Shown here: piece after piece, positions 57,971-61,285 of the stretch
Numbering within the stretch: the first letter of the stretch is position 1
How the letters are laid out: each line of letters opens with the position of its first letter
Assembly: GCA_946480475.1 (NCBI GenBank)
Contig: CAMLJM010000017.1
Span: forward strand, 1 to 61,285
From: an uncultured Alphaproteobacteria bacterium
GTDB taxonomy: Bacteria; Pseudomonadota; Alphaproteobacteria; Micavibrionales; Micavibrionaceae
DNA length: 61,285 bases
Direction of reading: 5' to 3'
The notes under the pieces: generated by a model
Told to the model about the DNA's origin: nothing
Database searches by the model: none
Seen by the model: only the letters and a program-made list of their open reading frames with translations
Translations under genes and position numbers: made by a program

Positions 57971-57982
57971 TCCAGAAAACAC

Positions 57983-58013
57983 AAAAAATCCGGCATAACG
58001 CCGGATTTTTTTA
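57983..58013. terminator. Bidirectional intrinsic terminator
   Basis: AAAAATCCGGC (57984-57994), loop ATAAC, GCCGGATTTTT (58000-58010), with A- and T-runs on both sides. It serves the plus-strand gene ending at 57970 and the minus-strand tRNA-Leu. Confidence 0.95.
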
Positions 58014-58021
58014 TTTATCGA

Positions 58022-58107
58022 TGGTGCGGGTGAAGGGACTTGAACCCCCACTCCCTTGCGGGAAAAAGATTTTGAGTCTTCCGCGTCTACCATTCCGCCA
58101 CACCCGC
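58022..58107 (-). tRNA. tRNA-Leu (CAA)
   Basis: 86 nt with a long variable arm (CCCGCAAGGG-type hairpin) and encoded CCA. Acceptor GCGGGTG/CACCCGC, D-region TGGCGGAATGGTAGACGC, anticodon loop CTCAAAA (anticodon CAA), T-loop TTCAAGT. It reads TTG. Confidence 0.96.
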
Positions 58108-58196
58108 ACAGTGATAAGGATATTCTGGTGGACGCCATTTTCTAGCATCTCTGCCCTGCGCTTGTCCAGCCGGGCTTTTCAGACAACGCGACTTTA

Positions 58197-60758
58197 TTAT
58201 TGGCCCATCGTCACCCAGACCGCGCCATCGCAGAACTGTAAGGCATTGGCATCCGTATTATAAACGATATCGCCCGCCCTGCCTTCAGGCGCGCTGCAAA
58301 TGATGGGTGTGGGCGTTATAATATCATCCGGGTAAGTGGTATTACCGATCCCGAAAGAACCAGTCCATGGGCTTCCCCAGCACATAGCCTGCGATTTATT
58401 AATCCCGCAGGCAAAACCCCAGCTTCCTGCCGATATGGATGTCCAGTTACCCCCGCCATGAATCTGATAGGGAACGTCCTGGTTGGCTGTTACCGTGGGG
58501 CCATTTCCCAGTTGTCCGTTAGTATCACTACCCCAGCACCAGCCCGAGCCGTCCAGCTGGATACCGCATGTCATACCATCCCGGCTATTTATAAATTTCC
58601 ATGATCCGCCGCCTGATATCTGGACAGGCGCACCCTGGGCACCCGTTATCCCAGGGCCATTGCCCAGTTGACCTTCGGAATCATCGCCCCAGCACCAGAC
58701 CGTATCATCCATCCTGATGGCGCATGCCTGATCATCGCCAGCACTGATTTCTTTCCAGGTATGGCCCCCGCTGACTGGCACAGGCACACTGCTGTCTGTA
58801 AACGTGCCATCACCTAGTTCGCCGTTACCATTGTAACCCCAGCACCACATCGTATCATCCGATCTGATTCCGCAGGTAAAACCGTAACCGCCATCGATCT
58901 TTTTCCAGGTATAACCGCCACTAACTGCCACAGGCGAAAGTTCGGCGTTCGTGCTGCCGTTCCCTATTTCACCGCTATAGCCTGCGCCCCAACACCATGC
59001 CGTATCGTCAGACTTGATCCCGCAGGCATGGAAAGACCCCGTGCCGATCTGCTTCCATGTGGCGCCCCCATCATCCAGTGATACGGGGGCTGGTGCGCCA
59101 TTGGTCGTGCCATCGCCTGTCATGCCATCACCCCAGTTCGCTCCCCAGCACCAGCCTGTATCGTCAGACTTGATCCCGCAGGTATGATAGTCGCCGCCGG
59201 TCATGCTTTTCCATGTCCCCCCGCCCGCGATGGCATAAGGATAGGGTTGCGAGCCGGATACCGCCCCATTTCCCAAAGTACCGTCACTATCTGTTCCCAT
59301 GCACCATCCGGTACCGTCTGTCTTGATACCACAACTGAATTCATCACCTGTTGTAATATGGAGCCATTGGCTATTCCCGGATACAGGTTGTGGTGCTGAA
59401 AAATCAGAAAAACGATTACCCTGACCAAGTTGGCTATAACTATTATAGCCCCAGCACAGTAAACGGCCTTTCATATTGATACCGCAAACTGACCGGTCCC
59501 CCGCCCGGGCGAATTGCCATGTCCAGCCGCCGGAAACAATCACGGGTGATGTCGAGCTACCTGATGCTCCATTGCCTAACTGACCCTCGGCATCGTCACC
59601 CCAGCAATACAGAGTGTCATCGGATTTAATGCCGCAGCCTGTAGTCCCCCCCACTGTTACACTTTTCCACGTTCCACCGCCTGTGATAGCGCCGGGGGAT
59701 GTCGTACTACCCGTTGCCCCGTTGCCTAATTGGCCATATATGTCAGAACCCCAGCATCGTATAGTGTCATCCGACTGGATGGCGCAGGATGAATAAGATC
59801 CCGATTCAACATTCTTCCATGTTCCCGTGACCTGGTAAGGCGTCTGCTGATCGCCGGTAACCGCTCCATTGCCTAATTGCCCCAGGTTATCGCGGCCCCA
59901 GCAATACATACTGTTGTCACTTTTGATGCCGCAGGTAAATTCATCGCCCCGGCTGACATCAATCCATGAACCACCACCCGAGACAGCATCCGGCACCGTC
60001 GTGTTGCCCGTTGCCCCGTTGCCCAGCTTGCCGTTTGTATCATCACCCCAGCACCATAGCGTGTCATCAGATTTAATGCCGCATGTGGCATTGGAACTGG
60101 TGCGGACAGCTTTCCAGGTGCCTCCACCTGATACTTGCTCTGGTACTTCCCGGTTGTCTGAGTCAGTCCCTACCCCCAACTGGCCCGCAAAGTTATTGCC
60201 CCAACACCATAACGTATCGTCGGACCTAATGGCGCAGCTCGCCGTTGTTGACACACTAATGGCTTTCCATGTCTGCCCAACGGCAATGGGTATGGGAATC
60301 GATCTTGTATCGTAACCAGGGCCGTCGCCCAGCTGCCCCCAGCCGTCGGAGCCTACACACCAAAGCGATCCATCGAATTTGATCCCGCAGCCATGATACG
60401 CACCGACAGCAAACTCTTTCCAGTGCCGGATGCTGGCTCCCCCGGCTGGGGTGACCGTGCGCCATACATTGCCGGTGCATCCCTGCAACATACTCTGGTC
60501 GGCATTAAAAACTATCTGCCCCTCAGCGACCGCAGGGTTGGTGCAACCGCCGCTGCCTGAACCGGGCATGGTCATGCGCACCCAGCTTGTATCATTACAA
60601 AACTGGAACAGTTTATTGGTGCTGTTGTAAACGATCTGTCCGGCAGTTCCGGCGGGGCTTGCGCATTGCGCCTGCGCATTCGCGGGCAGCAGCCACCAGC
60701 CGCATAAAAGCGTTACAAGCAGAATTTTAGGAAATTGGGCGGGAAGAATCCTCGGCAT
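58197..60758 (-). CDS. Secreted RCC1-repeat (beta-propeller) protein
   Basis: 853 residues. A signal peptide (ILLVTLLCGWWLLPANAQAQ) ends near residue 31. The body has 14 tandem units of about 50 residues, each with the core CGIKSDDTLWCWGDDTNGQL or a close variant followed by GNG and a Trp-Lys strand. This is the RCC1 pattern, enough for two seven-bladed propellers. Every unit carries two cysteines, so many disulfides are possible, consistent with export. A 33-residue module C-x2-P-x-G-x-AGQIVYN...LQFC...W occurs twice before and once after the repeats. It lies 12 bases downstream of the S74 gene. Its ligand is unknown. Confidence 0.9.
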   Translation of the reverse strand: MPRILPAQFPKILLVTLLCGWWLLPANAQAQCASPAGTAGQIVYNSTNKLFQFCNDTSWVRMTMPGSGSGGCTNPAVAEGQIVFNADQSMLQGCTGNVWRTVTPAGGASIRHWKEFAVGAYHGCGIKFDGSLWCVGSDGWGQLGDGPGYDTRSIPIPIAVGQTWKAISVSTTASCAIRSDDTLWCWGNNFAGQLGVGTDSDNREVPEQVSGGGTWKAVRTSSNATCGIKSDDTLWCWGDDTNGKLGNGATGNTTVPDAVSGGGSWIDVSRGDEFTCGIKSDNSMYCWGRDNLGQLGNGAVTGDQQTPYQVTGTWKNVESGSYSSCAIQSDDTIRCWGSDIYGQLGNGATGSTTSPGAITGGGTWKSVTVGGTTGCGIKSDDTLYCWGDDAEGQLGNGASGSSTSPVIVSGGWTWQFARAGDRSVCGINMKGRLLCWGYNSYSQLGQGNRFSDFSAPQPVSGNSQWLHITTGDEFSCGIKTDGTGWCMGTDSDGTLGNGAVSGSQPYPYAIAGGGTWKSMTGGDYHTCGIKSDDTGWCWGANWGDGMTGDGTTNGAPAPVSLDDGGATWKQIGTGSFHACGIKSDDTAWCWGAGYSGEIGNGSTNAELSPVAVSGGYTWKKIDGGYGFTCGIRSDDTMWCWGYNGNGELGDGTFTDSSVPVPVSGGHTWKEISAGDDQACAIRMDDTVWCWGDDSEGQLGNGPGITGAQGAPVQISGGGSWKFINSRDGMTCGIQLDGSGWCWGSDTNGQLGNGPTVTANQDVPYQIHGGGNWTSISAGSWGFACGINKSQAMCWGSPWTGSFGIGNTTYPDDIITPTPIICSAPEGRAGDIVYNTDANALQFCDGAVWVTMGQ

Positions 60759-60770
60759 AAGAGGCCTCTC

Positions 60771-61285
60771 CTATCCTTGTTTGCGGCGTCGGGAAATCAG
60801 CAGGAAGGTACCGGCAAAACCACCCATCAGCATCATGCCGATCATCATGCCCAGACCCATCTGCGCTTTGCTGATGCCGTAGCCTGTATGCGCCTTCATA
60901 CCGTTCATGTCGCCTTCCAGGGAAGCCATGCGCTCTTCAATTGTGCTCAGCTTGGCTTTCAGGTCTTCATTCTCGGCCTTCAGCTCTTTGCTGGCCTCTA
61001 CCAGAGGCGCAATCAGGCCTACATAGTTTACAGACATGTATTTATCAGCTGTGCTTTCATCGACTTTCACCAACTCAGGGAAGACCTTGTTGATTTCCTG
61101 CGCCATAACACCGAATTCAACCTGGCCGTCTTTGTCATCCTTCATGGTGAAGCTGTAGGTGCCGATCTGATCCAGTTTATCCAGCATGCTGCCACGTTCG
61201 CTCAAGGCTGTAATATTATCTTTCAGGCGCATATCAGAAACGTCAGTCAGTGTTCCTGTATACTGAACATCACCTGTGACATCCA
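60771..61285 (-). CDS. Protein with peptidase S74 domain and C-terminal membrane helix (5' part outside window)
   Basis: 170 codons are visible; the frame is open to the window edge, and the internal ATG at 61232 is not the true start. It reads GTLTDVSDMRLKDNITALSE, the signature of the intramolecular chaperone self-cleavage domain (SDxRLK-NI; Ser is the nucleophile, cut just before it). YSFTMKDDKDGQVEFGVMAQ, VNYVGLIAPLVEASKELKAE, a coiled coil and a final hydrophobic helix (MGLGMMIGMMLMGGFAGTFL) with a basic end RRRKQG follow. S74 domains trimerise fibre proteins and then cut themselves off. A membrane anchor on the cleaved-off end is unusual. No other phage gene is nearby. Confidence 0.88.
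   Translation of the reverse strand, partial: DVTGDVQYTGTLTDVSDMRLKDNITALSERGSMLDKLDQIGTYSFTMKDDKDGQVEFGVMAQEINKVFPELVKVDESTADKYMSVNYVGLIAPLVEASKELKAENEDLKAKLSTIEERMASLEGDMNGMKAHTGYGISKAQMGLGMMIGMMLMGGFAGTFLLISRRRKQG

Noticed and set aside
58197..60758. Regularly spaced DNA repeats that could suggest a CRISPR array
   Set aside because: The units are about 150-180 bp, in frame, degenerate at DNA level and translate into RCC1 repeats. No CRISPR array or cas gene is present in the window.
60771..61232. Complete 153-residue protein starting at the ATG at 61232
   Set aside because: The frame continues open to the window edge and the residues before that Met (GTLTDVSD) complete the S74 cleavage motif, so the gene is 5'-truncated by the window.

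Overview
This window is a stretch of chromosome from an alphaproteobacterium of moderate GC content. It is not a plasmid or a phage. The evidence is the set of complete housekeeping genes (rpoD, dnaG, carA, carB, greA, trxB, mfd, sdhE, recG, coaD, gyrA, ssb, uvrA). There is also a GAAC-N7-GAAC type LexA box in front of uvrA, an ELM1-family protein, an alphaproteobacterial-style UvrA zinc module (CPVS) and the sdhE/mfd/recG neighbourhood. A Micavibrio/Rhodospirillales-like lineage is my inference only; no rRNA gene is present to place it.

Layout. 1-1.9 kb: a lipoprotein gene cut by the window edge, then a decayed tyrosine-integrase remnant directly downstream of a tRNA with a CAT anticodon, which is the scar of an integrative element. 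1.9-4 kb: a DUF2795 protein and two unknown proteins. 4-7.8 kb: rpoD and dnaG on the minus strand. 7.9-11.9 kb: a plus-strand block with a small secreted or membrane protein, then DUF2089 regulator, LemA, TPM+PDZ protein and a membrane protein, driven by a clear sigma-70 promoter. 11.9-20.1 kb: GatB/YqeY divergent from carA, then small accessory genes (lipoprotein, SET-domain protein, exported protein), then carB behind a leader with two terminator-like hairpins. 20.2-24.8 kb: greA, an Lrp-type regulator, a structured ~270-nt RNA element abutting an ELM1-family gene, trxB and a LysR regulator. 24.9-28.4 kb: a putative small RNA followed by two tandem patatin-like proteins, the second with a degraded active site. 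28.4-35 kb: aspartate aminotransferase, a flippase-like membrane protein plus O-antigen-ligase-like protein, an AmgK-like kinase and a Glu/Leu-type dehydrogenase. 35-42.7 kb: mfd and sdhE, facing a two-gene membrane pair and recG. 42.7-45 kb: two paralogous unknown proteins sharing an LPD7-like segment. 45-50.6 kb: tRNA-Lys, coaD, an orphan DUF2384 antitoxin-like protein, a coiled-coil protein, gyrA, a DUF2059 protein and ssb. 50.8-58 kb: a Lon-type protease with an unusual N-terminus, an unknown protein, SOS-controlled uvrA, an unknown proline/alanine-rich protein and tRNA-Leu(CAA). 58-61.3 kb: a secreted 14-repeat RCC1 protein and, upstream of it in the same operon, the end of a protein with a peptidase S74 self-cleaving domain and a C-terminal membrane anchor.

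Themes. DNA replication and repair functions recur (dnaG, gyrA, ssb, uvrA, mfd, recG), as does pyrimidine/arginine precursor synthesis (carA, carB). Palindromic intergenic repeats of three kinds punctuate the window, and two of them supply the stop codon of a neighbouring gene. The best candidates for undescribed biology are the branched RNA in front of the ELM1-family gene, the hairpin-rich small RNA at 25.0-25.1 kb, the patatin pair, the Lon variant, the LPD7-like pair and the membrane-anchored S74/RCC1 operon.
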